Positions 42,001 to 57,600 of a DNA stretch of 64,000 nucleotides are shown piece by piece; positions within the stretch are counted from its first letter, which is position 1, and every line of letters begins with the position of its first letter. The notes beneath the pieces are model-generated. The model searched no databases, was not told the DNA's origin, and saw nothing but the letters and a program-made list of their open reading frames with translations. The DNA lies in assembly GCA_916613615.1 (NCBI GenBank), contig OU744725.1, positions 73,576,280 through 73,640,279 of the forward strand, in the 5' to 3' direction. Position numbers and translations under genes: made by a program. This DNA comes from Steromphala cineraria (Eukaryota; Mollusca; Gastropoda; Trochida; Trochidae).

Positions 42001-44059
42001 CCTCCTGCCCATCAGCAAAGGGGATATTGAACCTTGATCAACAGCGACATTATGCCACTGTCTGGTGACATTATTGGTCCTGTAATTGTCCATTTCTGTC
42101 TGTCAAGTACGTGGGGGCCTTATCATCGAAATGACATCAGCAGCTGATATTGTAGGGAACAAGACAACTTGACCATTGATTTGAAGTCTGTTTGTCACAA
42201 TCGTTCTCTTATCAGTGTAAAATGCCGTTCGGAATCTGTATTTTTTTCAGGTGTGAAAAGCGGAAATTTTCCCCTGCAAAATGATGACACAGGTGGTGTA
42301 CCAAATCGAGGACGATCTTTGAATGTTCCAGCTGACCGGCATCGATTTTTTGTCAAGAATCGGTGGACAGATTCACATGGAAATGTTTGAAACTCGCAAA
42401 ATCCCAACAACCCTGGAGTTCCATTCCCATGACCTTACTCTTCTTTTCAGTTTGACAAGCGCAGTGTATCAACAATTTGACTGACCTTCAAAATTGTGTG
42501 TGCTTGTAAAGGACTTGTGTGGTGTGAATGAACATGCACTTTACGATCAATGCAAGTCATGCTCACTGTTTTCATTACCATGTGTATGTCTGCTCAAAAT
42601 GGTCTAGTGCTGCCATTCGAACCAACCCTCACTATGGTGTTCCACAGCAATATCTTGGAGGGGGACATTATGACTGTCTGTCTCTTGAAGTCTGGCATGG
42701 TCTTCACTAACCACTACCTGCGTGACCGTCCATGGAAGATCTTGTGGGCGTAGCCAATCAAGGGCGGCAGGTATTTGCACAGCAGTGCACCAAGAGGGTT
42801 TCGCAGTTCACCCTTAGTCACCTTTGCCTATTGGTTGTTTCTTGATAGCTGAATGAACTTTGAATCGCATTTTAAAAAAAAATTATCGCACAGTAGAGGA
42901 ACTTTCCTTGGTTCATGATTTGGGAGTTGTTGTTCCTCATGTACGCTTACACCTGCTGTTGTTTTCGGATGAAATGGTATTGTTAAGCACTACCATTTAA
43001 GGTTTATGGGATGGTTTGGAAACGATGTAGAGCTATTGTTCAAAATGGGAATTAACTGTAAATACTGAAGTGATAGTGCCATATGCTCTGTAGATCATCA
43101 CACAGGGGCATGTACAGCTTAAATACAGCGTTAGAAAGACATACATACTCATAGACCCTACCCTAATACTATATATAAGTAAAGGGATGTAACGGAATGA
43201 TCGGACAACACTCAAACAAAGTCAAATTAGAAATCAAAAAATATTTTTTTGGAAAACATCAAGACAACCAATCGAAACCAAAATGATTTCCCTACAAAAC
43301 AAGCTATCGACTGTTTAAATCGGTTTATTATTACAAAAGTTACAGGCGACGACATCCCTAAAATCGCTACCTCCAGATTTTTATGCCAAAATCCCCACTC
43401 GCGAAAAACAACCAAAACTTACCTTTTAAGGACGTTAATTAATTTACGAAAAAACGACAACACCTTGTACATAATAACCAAGTGTGGGGAAGAAATAGCC
43501 TAACCAGGCCAGAAACTCCCCCCTTGTACATCATAACCAAGTGTGGGGAAGAAATAGCCTAACCAAGCCAGAATATCCCCCCTTGTACATCATAACCAAG
43601 GGTGGGGAAGAAATAGCCTAACCAGGCCAGAATCTCCCCCCTTGTACATCATAACCAAGTGTGTGGAAGAAATAGCCTAACCAGGCCAGAATCTCCCCCT
43701 TGTACATCATAACCAAGTGTGGGGAAGAAATAGCCTAACCAGACAAGAATCTCCCCCTTGTACATCATAACCAAGTGTGGGGAAAAATAGCCTAACCAGG
43801 CCAGAATAACCCCCCTTGTACATCATAACCAAGTGTGGGGAAGAAATAGCCTAGCTAGGCCAGAATCTCCCCTTTGTACATCATAACCAAGTGTGGGGAA
43901 GAAATAGCCTAGCTAGGCCAGAATCTCCCCTTTGTACATCATAACCAAAGGTGGGGAAGAAATAGCCTAACCAGGCCAGAATCTCCCCTTTGTACATCAT
44001 AACCAAGTGTGGGGAAGAAATAGCCTAGCTAGGCCAGAATCTCCCCTTTGTACATCATA

Positions 44060-44131
44060 AGATGTCCTGCATATCATTCAATAAATTCCATTCATGCTAT
44101 GAAATAACAAGCCATACAATATCTTGCATAT
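44060..44131. repeat. Spacer element in the satellite, representative of 8 copies
   Basis: A 72-76-bp sequence unlike the monomer (agatgtcctgcatatcattc ... ttccattcatgctatgaaat ... gccatacaatatcttgcata) sits between monomers. Further copies start at about 44641, 45861, 47664, 50862, 52256, 55951 and 57754. They are always entered after 'ttgtacatcata' and left through 'tgaaatagcc', so each replaces the middle of a monomer. Confidence 0.95.
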
Positions 44132-47100
44132 GAAATAGCCTAACCAGGCCAGAAACTCCCACTTGTACATCATAACCAAGTGTGGGGAAGAAATAGCCTA
44201 ACCAGACAAGAATCTCCCCCTTGTACATCATAACCAAGTGTGGGGAAGAAATAGCCTAACCAGGCCAGAATCTCCCCCTTGTACATCATAACCAAAGGTG
44301 GGGAAGAAATAGCCTAACCAGGCCAGAATCTCCCCCTTGTACATCATAACCAAGTGTGGGGAAGAAATAGCCTAACCAGGCCAGAATATCCCCCTTGTAC
44401 ATCATAACCAAGTGTGGGGAAGAAATAGCCTAACCAGGCCAGAATATCCCCCCTTGTACATCATAACCAAAGGTGGGGAAGAATTAGCCTAACCAGGCCA
44501 GAATCTCCCCCTTGTACATCATAACCAAGTGTGGGGAAGAAATAGCCTAGCTAGGCCAGAATCTCCCCTTTGTACATCATAACCAAGTGTGGGGAAGAAA
44601 TAGCCAAGCCAGGCCAGAATATCCCCCCTTGTACATCATAAGATGTCCTGCATATCATTCAATAAATTCCATTCATGCTATGAAATAACAAGCCATACAA
44701 TATCTTGCATATGAAATAGCCTAACCAGGCCAGAATCTCCCTCCATGTACATCATAACAAAGGATGGGGAAGAAATAGCCTAACCAGGCTAGAATCTCCC
44801 TCCATGTACATCATAACCAAGGGTGGGGAAGAAATAGCCTAACCAGGCCAGGCACTCTCCCTTGTACATCATAACCAAGTGTGGGAAGAAATAGCCTAGC
44901 TAGGCCAGAATCCCCCCCTTGTACATCATAACTAAGTGTGGGGAAGAAATAGCCTAACCAGGCCAGAATCTCCCCCTTTCTACATCATAACCAAGTGTGG
45001 GGAAGAAATAGTCTAACCAGGCCAGAATCTCCCCCTTGTACATCATAACCAAGTGTGGGGAAGAAATAGCCTAACCAGACAAGAATCTCCCCCCTTGTAC
45101 ATCATAACCAAGTGTGGGGAAGAAATAGCCTAACCAGGCCAGAATCTCCCCCTTGTACATCATTACCAAGTGTGGGGAAGAAATAGCCTAACCAGGCCAG
45201 AATCTCCCCCTTGTACATCATAACCAAGTGTGGGGAAGAAATAGCCTAACCAGGCCAGAATCTCCCCCTTGTACATCATTACCAAGTGTGGGGAAGAAAT
45301 AGCCTAACCAGGCCAGAATCTCCCACTTGTACATCATAACCAAGTGTGGGGAAGAAATAGCCTAACCAGGCCAGAATCTCCCCCTTGTACATCATAACCA
45401 AGGGTGGGGAAGAAATAGCCTAACCAGGCCAGAATCTCCCACTTGTACATCATAACCAAGTGTGGGGAAGAAATAGCCCAACCAGACAAGAATGTCCCCC
45501 TTGTACATCATAACCAAGTGTGGGGAAGAAATAGCCTAACCAGACAAGAATCTCCCCCTTGTACATCATAACCAAGTGTGGGGAAGAAATAGCCTAACCA
45601 GGCCAGAATCTCCCCCTTGTACATCATAACCAATGTGGGGAAGAAATAGCCTAACCAGACAAGAATCTCCCCCTTGTACATCATAACCAAGTGTGGGGAA
45701 GAAATAGCCTAACCAGGCCAGAATAACCCCCCTTGTACATCATAACCAAAGGTGGGGAAGAAATAGGCTAACCAGGCCAGAATCTCCCCCTTGTACATCA
45801 TAACCAAGTGTGGGGAAGAAATAGCCTAGCTAGGCCAGAATCTCCCCCTTGTACATCATAAGATGTCCTGCATATCATGCAATACAATTCCATTCATGCT
45901 ATGAAATAACAAGCCATACAATATCTTGCATATGAAATAGCCTAACCAAGCCAGAAACTCCCCCTTGTACATCATAACCAAGTGTGGGGAAGAAATAGCC
46001 TAACCAGACAAGAATCTCCCTCCATGTACATCATAACCAAGGGTGGGGAAGAAATAGCCTAACCAGGCCAGGCACTCTCCCTTGTACATCATAACCAAGT
46101 GTGGGAAGAAATAGCCTAGCTAGGCCAGAATCTCCCCCTTGTACATCATAACAAAGTGTGGGGAAGAAATAGCCTAACCAGGCCAGAATCTCCCCCCTTC
46201 TACATCATAACCAAGTGTGGGGAAGAAATAGTCTAACCAGGCCAGAATCTCCCCCTTGTACATCATAACCAAGTGTGGGGAAGAAATAGCCTAACCAGAC
46301 AAGAATCTCCCCCTTGTTCATCATAACCAAGTGTGGGGAAGAAATAGCCTAACCAGGCCAGAATCTCCCCCTTGTACATCATAACCAAGGGTGGGGAAGA
46401 AATAGCCTAACCAGGCCAGAATCTCCCCCCTTGTACATCATAACCAAGGATGGGGAAGAAATAGCCCAACCAGGCCAGAATCTCCCCTTTGTACATCATA
46501 ACCAAGTGTGGGGAAGAAATAACCTAACCAGACAAGAATCTCCCCCTTGTACATCATAACCAAGTGTGGGGAAGAAATAGCCTAACCAGGCCAGAATCTC
46601 CCACTTGTACATCATAACCAAGGGTGGGGAAGAAATAGCCTAACCAGGCCAGAATCTCCCCCCTTGTACATCATAACCAAGGATGGGGAAAAAATAGCCC
46701 AACCAGGCCAGAATCTCCCCTTTGTACATCATTACCAAGTGTGGGGAAGAAATAACCTAACCAGACAAGAATCTCCCCCTTGTACATCATAACCAAATGT
46801 GGGGAAGACATAGGCGAACCAGACAAGAATCTCCCCCTTGTACATCATAACCAAGTGTGGGGAAAAAATAGCCTAACCAGGCCAGAATTCCCCCCTTGTA
46901 CATCATAACAAAGTGTGGGGAAGAAATAGCCTAACCATGCCAGAATCTCCCCCCTTCTACATCATAACCAAGTATGGGGAAGAAATAGTCTAACCAGGCC
47001 AGAATCTCCCCCTTGTACATCATAACCAAGTGTGGGGAAGAAATAGCCTAACCAGACAAGAATCTCCCCCTTGTACATCATAACCAAGTGTGGGGAAGAA

Positions 47101-50100
47101 ATAGCCTAACCAGGCCAGAATCTCCCCCTTGTACATCATAACCAAGGGTGGGGAAGAAATAGCCTAACCAGGCCAGAATCTCCCACTTGTACATCATAAC
47201 CAAGTGTGGGGAAGAAATAGCCTAACCAGACAAGAATCTCCCCCTTGTACATCATAACCAAGTGTGGGGAAGAAATAGCCTAACCAGACAAGAATCTCCC
47301 CCTTGTACATCATAACCAAGTGTGGGGAAGAAATAGCCTAACCAGGCCAGAATCTCCCCCTTGTACATCATAACCAATGTGGGGAAGAAATAGCCTAACC
47401 AGACAAGAATCTCCCCCCTTGTACATCATAACCAAGTGTGGGGAAGAAATAGCCTAACCAGGCCAGAATAACCCCCCTTGTACATCATAACCAAAGGTGG
47501 GGAAGAAATAGGCTAACCAGGCCAGAATCTCCCCCTTGTACATCATAACCAAGTGTGGGGAAGAAATAGCCTAGCTAGGCCAGAATCTCCCCTTTGTACA
47601 TCATAACCAAGTGTGGGGAAGAAATAGCCAAGCCAGGCCAGAATATCCCCCCTTGTACATCATAAGATGTCCTGCATATCATTCAATACAATTCCATTCA
47701 TGCTATGAAATAACAAGGCATACAATATCTTGCATATGAAATAGCCTAACCAGGCCAGAAACTCCCCCTCGTACATCATAACCAAGTGTGGGGAAGAAAT
47801 AGCCTAACCAGACAAGAATCTCCCTCCATGTACATCATAACCAAGGGTGGGGAAGAAATAGCCTAACCAGGCCAGGCACTCTCCCTTGTACATCATAACC
47901 AAGTGTGGGAAGAAATAGCCTAGCTAGGCCAGAATCTCCCCCTTGTACATCATAACAAAGTGTGGGGAAGAAATAGCCTAACCAGGCCAGAATCTCCCCC
48001 CTTGTACATCATAACCAAGTGTGGGGAAGAAATAGTCTAACCAGGCCAGAATCTCCCCCTTGTACATCATAACCAAGTGTGGGGAAGAAATAGCCTAACC
48101 AGACAAGAATCTCCCCCTTGTTCATCATAACCAAGTGTAGGGAAGAAATAGCCTAACCAGGCCAGAATCTCCCCCTTGTACATCATAACCAAGGGTGGGG
48201 AAGAAATAGCCTAACCAGGCCAGAATCTCCCCCCTTGTACATCATAACCAAGGATGGGGAAGAAATAGCCCAACCAGGCCAGAATCTCCCCTTTGTACAT
48301 CATAACCAAGTGTGGGGAAGAAATAACCTAACCAGACAAGAATCTCCCCCTTGTACATCATAACCAAGTGTGGGGAAGAAATAGCCTATCCAGGCCAGAA
48401 TCTCCCACTTGTACATCATAACCAAGGGTGGGGAAGAAATAGCCTAACCAGGCCAGAATCTCCCCCCTTGTACATCATAACCAAGGATGGGGAAAAAATA
48501 GCCCAACCAGGCCAGAATCTCCCCTTTGTACATCATTACCAAGTGTGGGGAAGAAATAACCTAACCAGACAAGAATCTCCCCCTTGTACATCATAACCAA
48601 ATGTGGGGAAGACATAGGCGAACCAGACAAGAATCTCCCCCTTGTACATCATAACCAAGTGTGGGGAAAAAATAGCCTAACCAGGCCAGAATTCCCCCCT
48701 TGTACATCATAACCAAGTGTGGGGAAGAAATAGCCTAACCATGCCAGAATCTCCCCCCTTCTACATCATAACCAAGTATGGGGAAGAAATAGTCTAACCA
48801 GGCCAGAATCTCCCCCTTGTACATCATAACCAAGTGTGGGGAAGAAATAGCCTAACCAGGCAAGAATCTCCCCCTTGTACATCATAACCAAGTGTGGGGA
48901 AGAAATAGCCTAACCAGGCCAGAATCTCCCCCTTGTACATCATAACCAAGGGTGGGGAAGAAATAGCCTAACCAGGCCAGAATCTCCCACTTGTACATCA
49001 TAACCAAGTGTGGGGAAGAAATAGCCTAACCAGACAAGAATCTCCCCCTTGTACATCATAACCAAGTGTGGGGAAGAAATAGCCTAACCAGACAAGAATC
49101 TCCCCCTTGTACATCATAACCAAGTGTGGGGAAGAAATAGCCTAACCAGGCCAGAATCTCCCCCTTGTACATCATAATCAATGTGGGGAAGAAATAGCCT
49201 AACCAGACAAGAATCTCCCCCTTGTACATCATAACCAAGTGTGGGGAAGAAATAGCCTAACCAGGCCAGAATAACCCCCCTTGTACATCATAACCAAAGG
49301 TGGGGAAGAAATAGGCTAACCAGGCCAGAATCTCCCCCTTGTACATCATAACCAAGTGTGGGGAAGAAATAGCCTAACCAGGCCAGGCACTCTCCCTTGT
49401 ACATCATAACCAAGTGTGGGAAGAAATAGCCTAGCTAGGCCAGAATCTCCCCCTTGTACATCATAACAAAGTGTGGGGAAGAAATAGCCTAACCAGGCCA
49501 GAATCTCCCCCCTTCTACATCATAACCAAGTGTGGGGAAGAAATAGTCTAACCAGGCCAGAATCTCCCCCTTGTACATCATAACCAAGGGTGGGGAAGAA
49601 ATAGCCTAACCAGACAAGAATCTCCCCCTTGTTCATCATAACCAAGTGTAGGGAAGAAATAGCCTAACCAGGCCAGAATCTCCCCCTTGTACATCATAAC
49701 CAAGGGTGGGGAAGAAATAGCCTAACCAGGCCAGAATCTCCCCCCTTGTACATCATAACCAAGGATGGGGAAGAAATAGCCCAACCAGGCCAGAATCTCC
49801 CCTTTGTACATCATAACCAAGTGTGGGGAAGAAATAACCTAACCAGACAAGAATCTCCCCCTTGTACATCATAACCAAGTGTGGGGAAGAAATAGCCTAT
49901 CCAGGCCAGAATCTCCCACTTGTACATCATAACCAAGGGTGGGGAAGAAATAGCCTAACCAGGCCAGAATCTCCCCCCTTGTACATCATAACCAAGGATG
50001 GGGAAAAAATAGCCCAACCAGGCCAGAATCTCCCCTTTGTACATCATTACCAAGTGTGGGGAAGAAATAACCTAACCAGACAAGAATCTCCCCCTTGTAC

Positions 50101-53100
50101 ATCATAACCAAATGTGGGGAAGACATAGGCGAACCAGACAAGAATCTCCCCCTTGTACATCATAACCAAGTGTGGGGAAAAAATAGCCTAACCAGGCCAG
50201 AATTCCCCCCTTGTACATCATAACCAAGTGTGGGGAAGAAATAGCCTAACCATGCCAGAATCTCCCCCCTTCTACATCATAACCAAGTATGGGGAAGAAA
50301 TAGTCTAACCAGGCCAGAATCTCCCCCTTGTACATAATAACCAAGTGTGGGGAAGAAATAGCCTAACCAGGCAAGAATCTCCCCCTTGTACATCATAACC
50401 AAGTGTGGGGAAGAAATAGCCTAACCAGGCCAGAATCTCCCCCTTGTACATCATAACCAAGGGTGGGGAAGAAATAGCCTAACCAGGCCAGAATCTCCCA
50501 CTTGTACATCATAACCAAGTGTGGGGAAGAAAAAGCCTAACCAGACAAGAATCTCCCCCTTGTACATCATAACCAAGTGTGGGGAAGAAATAGCCTAACC
50601 AGACAAGAATCTCCCCCTTGTACATCATAACCAAGTGTGGGGAAGAAATAGCCTAACCAGGCCAGAATCTCCCCCTTGTACATCATAACCAATGTGGGGA
50701 AGAAATAGCCTAACCAGACAAGAATCTCCCCCTTGTACATCATAACCAAGTGTGGGGAAGAAATAGCCTAACCAGGCCAGAATCTCCCTTTTGTACATCA
50801 TAACCAAGTGTGGGGAAGAAATAGCCAAGCCAGGCCAGAATATCCCCCCTTGTACATCATAAGATGTCCTGCATATCATTCAATACAATTCCATTCATGC
50901 TATGAAATAACAAGCCATACAATATCTTGCATATGAAATAGCCTAACCAGGCCAGAATCTCCCACTTGTACATCATAACCAAGGGTGGGGAAGAAATAGC
51001 CTAACCAGGCCAGAATCTCCCCCCTTCTACATCATAACCAAGGGTGGGGAAGAAATAGCCTAACCAGGCCAGAATCTCCCCCTTATACATTATATCCAAG
51101 GGTGGGGAAGAAATAGCCTAACCAGGCCAGAATCTCCCCCTTATACATCATAACCAAGGATGGGGAAGAAATAACCTAACCAGGCCAGAATCTCCCCTTT
51201 GTACATCATAACCAAGTGTGGGGAAGAAATAACCTAACCAGACAAGAATCTCCCCCTTGTACATCATAACCAAGTGTGGGGAAGAAATAGCCTATCCAGG
51301 CCAGAATCTCCCACTTGTACATCATAACCAAGGGTGGGGAAGAAATAGCCTAACCAGGCCAGAATCTCCCCCCTTGTACATCATAACCAAGGATGGGGAA
51401 AAAATAGCCCAACCAGGCCAGAATCTCCCCTTTGTACATCATTACCAAGTGTGGGGAAGAAATAACCTAACCAGACAAGAATCTCCCCCTTGTACATCAT
51501 AACCAAATGTGGGGAAGACATAGGCGAACCAGACAAGAATCTCCCCCTTGTACATCATAACCAAGTGTGGGGAAAAAATAGCCTAACCAGGCCAGAATTC
51601 CCCCCTTGTACATCATAACCAAGTGTGGGGAAGAAATAGCCTAACCATGCCAGAATCTCCCCCCTTCTACATCATAACCAAGTATGGGGAAGAAATAGTC
51701 TAACCAGGCCAGAATCTCCCCCTTGTACATAATAACCAAGTGTGGGGAAGAAATAGCCTAACCAGGCAAGAATCTCCCCCTTGTACATCATAACCAAGTG
51801 TGGGGAAGAAATAGCCTAACCAGGCCAGAATCTCCCCCTTGTACATCATAACCAAGGGTGGGGAAGAAATAGCCTAACCAGGCCAGAATCTCCCACTTGT
51901 ACATCATAACCAAGTGTGGGGAAGAAAAAGCCTAACCAGACAAGAATCTCCCCCTTGTACATCATAACCAAGTGTGGGGAAGAAATAGTCTAACCAGACA
52001 AGAATCTCCCCCTTGTACATCATAACCAAGTGTGGGGAAGAAATAGCCTAACCAGGCCAGAATCTCCCCCTTGTACATCATAACCAATGTGGGGAAGAAA
52101 TAGCCTAACCAGACAAGAATCTCCCCCTTGTACATCATAACCAAGTGTGGGGAAGAAATAGCCTAACCAGGCCAGAATCTCCCTTTTGTACATCATAACC
52201 AAGTGTGGGGAAGAAATAGCCAAGCCAGGCCAGAATATCCCCCCTTGTACATCATAAGATGTCCTGCATATCATTCAATACAATTCCATTCATGCTATGA
52301 AATAACAAGCCATACAATATCTTGCATATGAAATAGCCTAACCAGGCCAGAATCTCCCACTTGTACATCATAACCAAGGGTGGGGAAGAAATAGCCTAAC
52401 CAGGCCAGAATCTCCCCCCTTCTACATCATAACCAAGGGTGGGGAAGAAATAGCCTAACCAGGCCAGAATCTCCCCCTTATACATTATATCCAAGGGTGG
52501 GGAAGAAATAGCCTAACCAGGCCAGAATCTCCCCCTTATACATCATAACCAAGGATGGGGAAGAAATAGCCCAACCAGGCCAGAATCTCCCCCTTGTACA
52601 TCCTAACCAAGGATGAGGAAGAAATAACCTAACCAGACAAGAATCTCCCCCTTGTACATCATAACCAAGTGTGGGGAAGAAATAACCTAACCAGACAAGA
52701 ATCTCCCCCTTGTACATCATAACCAAGGGTGGGGAAGAAATAGCCTAACCAGGCCAGAATCTCCCCCTTGGACATCATAACCAAGTGTGGGGAAGAAATA
52801 GCCTAACCAGGCCAGAATCTCCCCCTTGTACATCATAACCAAGGGTGGGGAAGAAATAGCCCAACCAGGCCAGAATCTCCCCCTTGTACATCATAACCCA
52901 AGTGTGGGGAAGAAATAGCCCAACCAGGCCAGAATCTCCCCCTTGTACATCATAACCAAGGGTGGGGAAGAAATAGCCTAACCAGGCCAGAATCTCCCCC
53001 CTTGTACATCATAACCAAGGATGGGGAAGAAATAGCCCAACCAGGCCAGAATCTCCCCTTTGTACATCATAACCAAGTGTGGGGAAGAAATAACCTAACC

Positions 53101-54573
53101 AGACAAGAATCTCCCCCTTATACATCATAACCAAGGATGGGGAAGAAATAGCCCAACCAGGCCAGAATCTCCCCTTTGTACATCATAACCAAGTGTGGGG
53201 AAGAAATAACCTAACCAGACAAGAATCTCCCCCTTGTACATCATAACCAAGTGTGGGGAAGAAATAGCCGAACCAGACAAGAATCTCCCCCTTGTACATC
53301 ATAACCAAGTGTGGGGAAGAAATAGCCGAACCAGACAAGAATCTCCCCCTTGTACATCATAACCAAGTGTGGGGAAGAAATAGCCTATCCAGGCCAGAAT
53401 CCCCCCCCCCCCCCCTTGTACATCATAACCAAGTTTTGGGAAGAAATAGCCAAGCCAGGCCAGAATATGCCACCTTGTACATCATAACCAAGTGTGGGTA
53501 AGAAATAGCCTAACCAGGCCAGAATCTCCCCCTTGTACATCATAACCAAGTGTGGGGAAGAAATAGCCAAGCCAGGCCAGAATCTTCCCCTTGTACATCA
53601 TAACCAAGTGTGGGGAAGAAATAGCTTAACCAGGCCAGAATCGCCCTTCATGTACATCATAACCAAGTGTGGGGTAGAAATAGCCTAACCAGGCCAGAAT
53701 CTCCCCCTTGTACATCATAACCAAGTGTGGGGAAGAAATAGCCTAACCAGACAAGAAACTCCCTCCATGTACATCATAAGAAATGGTGGGGAAGAAATAG
53801 CCTAGCCAGGCCAGAATATCCCCCCTTGTACATCATAACCAAGTGTGGGGAAGAAATAGCCTAGCTAGGCCAGAATATCCCCCTTGTAAACATAACCAAG
53901 GCTGGGGAAGAAATAGCCTAGCTAGCCCAGAATCTCCCCTTTGCACATCATAACCAAGTGTGGGGAAGAAATAGCCAAGCCAGGCCAGAATCTCCCCCCT
54001 TTTACATCATAACCAAGTGTGGGGAAGAAATAGTCTAACCAGGCCAGAATCCCCCCCTTGTACATCATAACCAAGTGTGGGGAAGAAATAGCCTAACCAG
54101 ACAAGAATCTCCCCCTTGTACATCATAACCAAGTGTGGGGAAGAAATAGCCTAGCTAGCTCAGAATCTCCCACTTGTACATCATAACCAAGTGTGGGGAA
54201 GAAATAGCCTAGCTAGCTCAGAATCTCCCACTTGTACATCATAACCAAGGGTGGGGAAGAAATAGCCTAACCAGGCCAGAATCTCCCCCCTTGTACATCA
54301 TAACCAAGGATGGGGAAGAAATAGCCTAACCAGGCCAGAATCTCCCCCTTATACATCATAACCAAGGATGGGGAAGAAATAGCCCAACCAGGCCAGAATC
54401 TCCCCTTTGTACATCATAACCAAGTGTGGGGAAGAAATAACCTAACCAGACAAGAATCTCCCCCTTGTACATCATAACCAAGTGTGGGGAAGAAATAGCC
54501 AAGCCAGACAAGAATCTCCCCCTTGTACATCATAACCAAGTGTGGGGAAGAAATAGCCTATCCAGGCCAGAAT

Positions 54574-54601
54574 CCCCCCCCCCCCCCCCCCCCCCCCCCC
54601 C
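54574..54601. repeat. Expanded poly-C within a monomer (28 nt), one of four
   Basis: The monomer's C run (normally 4-7) is expanded here, and also at 53401-53415, 59310-59322 and 59957-59973. Confidence 0.9.
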
Positions 54602-57600
54602 TTGTACATCATAACCAAGTGTGGGGAAGAAATAGCCAAGCCAGGCCAGAATATGCCCCCTTGTACATCATAACCAAGTGTGGGGAAGAAATAGCCTAAC
54701 CAGGCCAGAATCTCCCCCTTGTACATCATAACCAAGTGTGGGGAAGAAATAGCCAAGCCAGGCCAGAATCTTCCCCTTGTACATCATAACCAAGTGTGGG
54801 GAAGAAATAGCCTAACCAGACAAGAAACTCCCTCCATGTACATCATAAGAAATGGTGGGGAAGAAATAGCCTAGCCAGGCCAGAATATCCCCCCTTGTAC
54901 ATCATAACCAAGTGTGGGGAAGAAATAGCCTAGCTAGGCCAGAATATCCTCCGTGTAAACATAACCAAGGCTGGGGAAGAAATAGCCTAGCTAGCCCAGA
55001 ATCTCCCCTTTGCACATCATAACCAAGTGTGGGGAAGAAATAGCCAAGCCAGGCCAGAATCTCCCCCCTTTTACATCATAACCAAGTGTGGGGAAGAAAT
55101 AGTCTAACCAGGCCAGAATCCCCTCCTTGTACATCATAACCAAGTGTGGGGAAGAAATAGCCTAACCAGACAAGAATCTCCCCCTTGTACATCATAACCA
55201 AGTGTGGGGAAGAAATAGCCTAGCTAGCTCAGAATCTCCCACTTGTACATCATAACCAAGTGTGGGGAAGAAATAGCCTAGCTAGCTCAGAATCTCCCAC
55301 TTGTACATCATAACCAAGTGTGGGGAAGAAATAGCCTAACCAGGCCAGAATCTCCCACTTGTACATCATAACCAAGTGTGGGGAAGAAATAGCCTAACCA
55401 GGCCAGAATCTCCCCCTTGTACATCATAACCATTGGTGGGGAAGAAATAGCCTAACCAGGCCAGAATCTCCCACTTGTACATCATAACCAAGTGTGGGGA
55501 AGAAATAGCCCAACCAGACAAGAATCTCCCCCTTGTACATCATAACCAAGTGTGGGGAAGAAATAGCCTAACCAGACAAGAATCTCCCCCTTGTACATCA
55601 TAACCAAGTGTGGGGAAGAAATAGCCTAACCAGGCCAGAATCTCCCCCTTGTACATCATAACCAATGTGGGGAAGAAATAGCCTAACCAGACAAGAATCT
55701 CCCCCTTGTACATCATAACCAAGTGTGGGGAAGAAATAGCCTAACCAGGCCAGAATAACCCCCCTTGTACATCATAACCAAAGGTGGGGAAGAAATAGGC
55801 TAACCAGGCCAGAATCTCCCCCTTGTACATCATAACCAAGTGTGGGGAAGAAATAGCCTAGCTAGGCCAGAATCTCCCCTTTGTACATCATAACCAAGTG
55901 TGGGGAAGAAATAGCCAAGCCAGGCCAGAATATCCCCCCTTGTACATCATAAGATGTCCTGCATATCATTCAATACAATTCCATTCATGCTATGAAATAA
56001 CAAGCCATACAATATCTTGCATATGAAATAGCCTAACCAGGCCAGAAACTCCCCCTTGTACATCATAACCAAGTGTGGGGAAAAAATAGCCTAACCAGAC
56101 AAGAATCTCCCTCCATGTACATCATAACCAAGGGTGGGGAAGAAAAAACCTAACCAGGCCAGGCACTCTCCCTTGTACATCATAACCAAGTGTGGGAAGA
56201 AATAGCCTAGCTAGGCCAGAATCTCCCCCTTGTACATCATAACAAAGTGTGGGGAAGAAATAGCCTAACCAGGCCAGAATCTCCCCCCTTCTACATCATA
56301 ACCAAGTGTGGGGAAGAAATAGTCTAACCAGGCCAGAATCTCCCCCTTGTACATCATAACCAAGTGTGGGGAAGAAATAGCCTAACCAGACAAGAATCTC
56401 CCCCTTGTTCATCATAACCAAGTGTTGGGAAGAAATAGCCTAACCAGGCCAGAATCTCCCCCTTGTACATCATAACCAAGGGTGGGGAAGAAATAGCCTA
56501 ACCAGGCCAGAATCTCCCCCCTTGTACATCATAACCAAGGATGGGGAAGAAATAGCCCAACCAGGCCAGAATCTCCCCTTTGTACATCATAACCAAGTGT
56601 GGGGAAGAAATAACCTAACCAGACAAGAATCTCCCCCTTGTACATCATAACCAAGTGTGGGGAAGAAATAGCCTAACCAGGCCAGAATCTCCCACTTGTA
56701 CATCATAACCAAGGGTGGGGAAGAAATAGCCTAACCAGGCCAGAATCTCCCCCCTTGTACATCATAACCAAGGATGGGGAAAAAATAGCCCAACCAGGCC
56801 AGAATCTCCCCTTTGTACATCATAACCAAGTGTGGGGAAGAAATAACCTAACCAGACAAGAATCTCCCCCTTGTACATCATAACCAAGTGTGGGGAAGAC
56901 ATAGGCGAACCAGACAAGAATCTCCCCCTTGTACATCATAACCAAGTGTGGGGAAAAAATAGCCTAACCAGGCCAGAATTCCCCCCTTGTACATCATAAC
57001 CAAGTGTGGGGAAGAAATAGCCTAACCATGCCAGAATCTCCCCCCTTCTACATCATAACCAAGTATGGGGAAGAAATAGTCTAACCAGGCCAGAATCTCC
57101 CCCTTGTACATCATAACCAAGTGTGGGGAAGAAATAGCCTAACCAGGCAAGAATCTCCCCCTTGTACATCATAACCAAGTGTGGGGAAGAAATAGCCTAA
57201 CCAGGCCAGAATCTCCCCCTTGTACATCATAACCAAGGGTGGGGAAGAAATAGCCTAACCAGGCCAGAATCTCCCACTTGTACATCATAACCAAGTGTGG
57301 GGAAGAAATAGCCTAACCAGACAAGAATCTCCCCCTTGTACATCATAACCAAGTGTGGGGAAGAAATAGCCTAACCAGACAAGAATCTCCCCCTTGTACA
57401 TCATAACCAAGTGTGGGGAAGAAATAGCCTAACCAGGCCAGAATCTCCCCCTTGTACATCATAACCTATGTGGGGAAGAAATAGCCTAACCAGACAAGAA
57501 TCTCCCCCTTGTACATCATAACCAAGTGTGGGGAAGAAATAGCCTAACCAGGCCAGAATAACCCCACTTGTACATCATAACCAAAGGTGGGGAAGAAATA

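Larger units (their letters stand above)
39768..43462. other. Intron-like or intergenic stretch
   Basis: No exon recognised. It contains the repeats listed below at 40190-40560, 40587-40717 and 41590-42000. The remaining sequence, including a short open frame in 42530-42710, shows no recognisable protein. Confidence 0.45.

Noticed and set aside
42169..42753. Transposase relic or new gene in 42169-42753
   Set aside because: Short frames on both strands with no recognisable motif; only a weak Tc1-like end is seen upstream near 41592.
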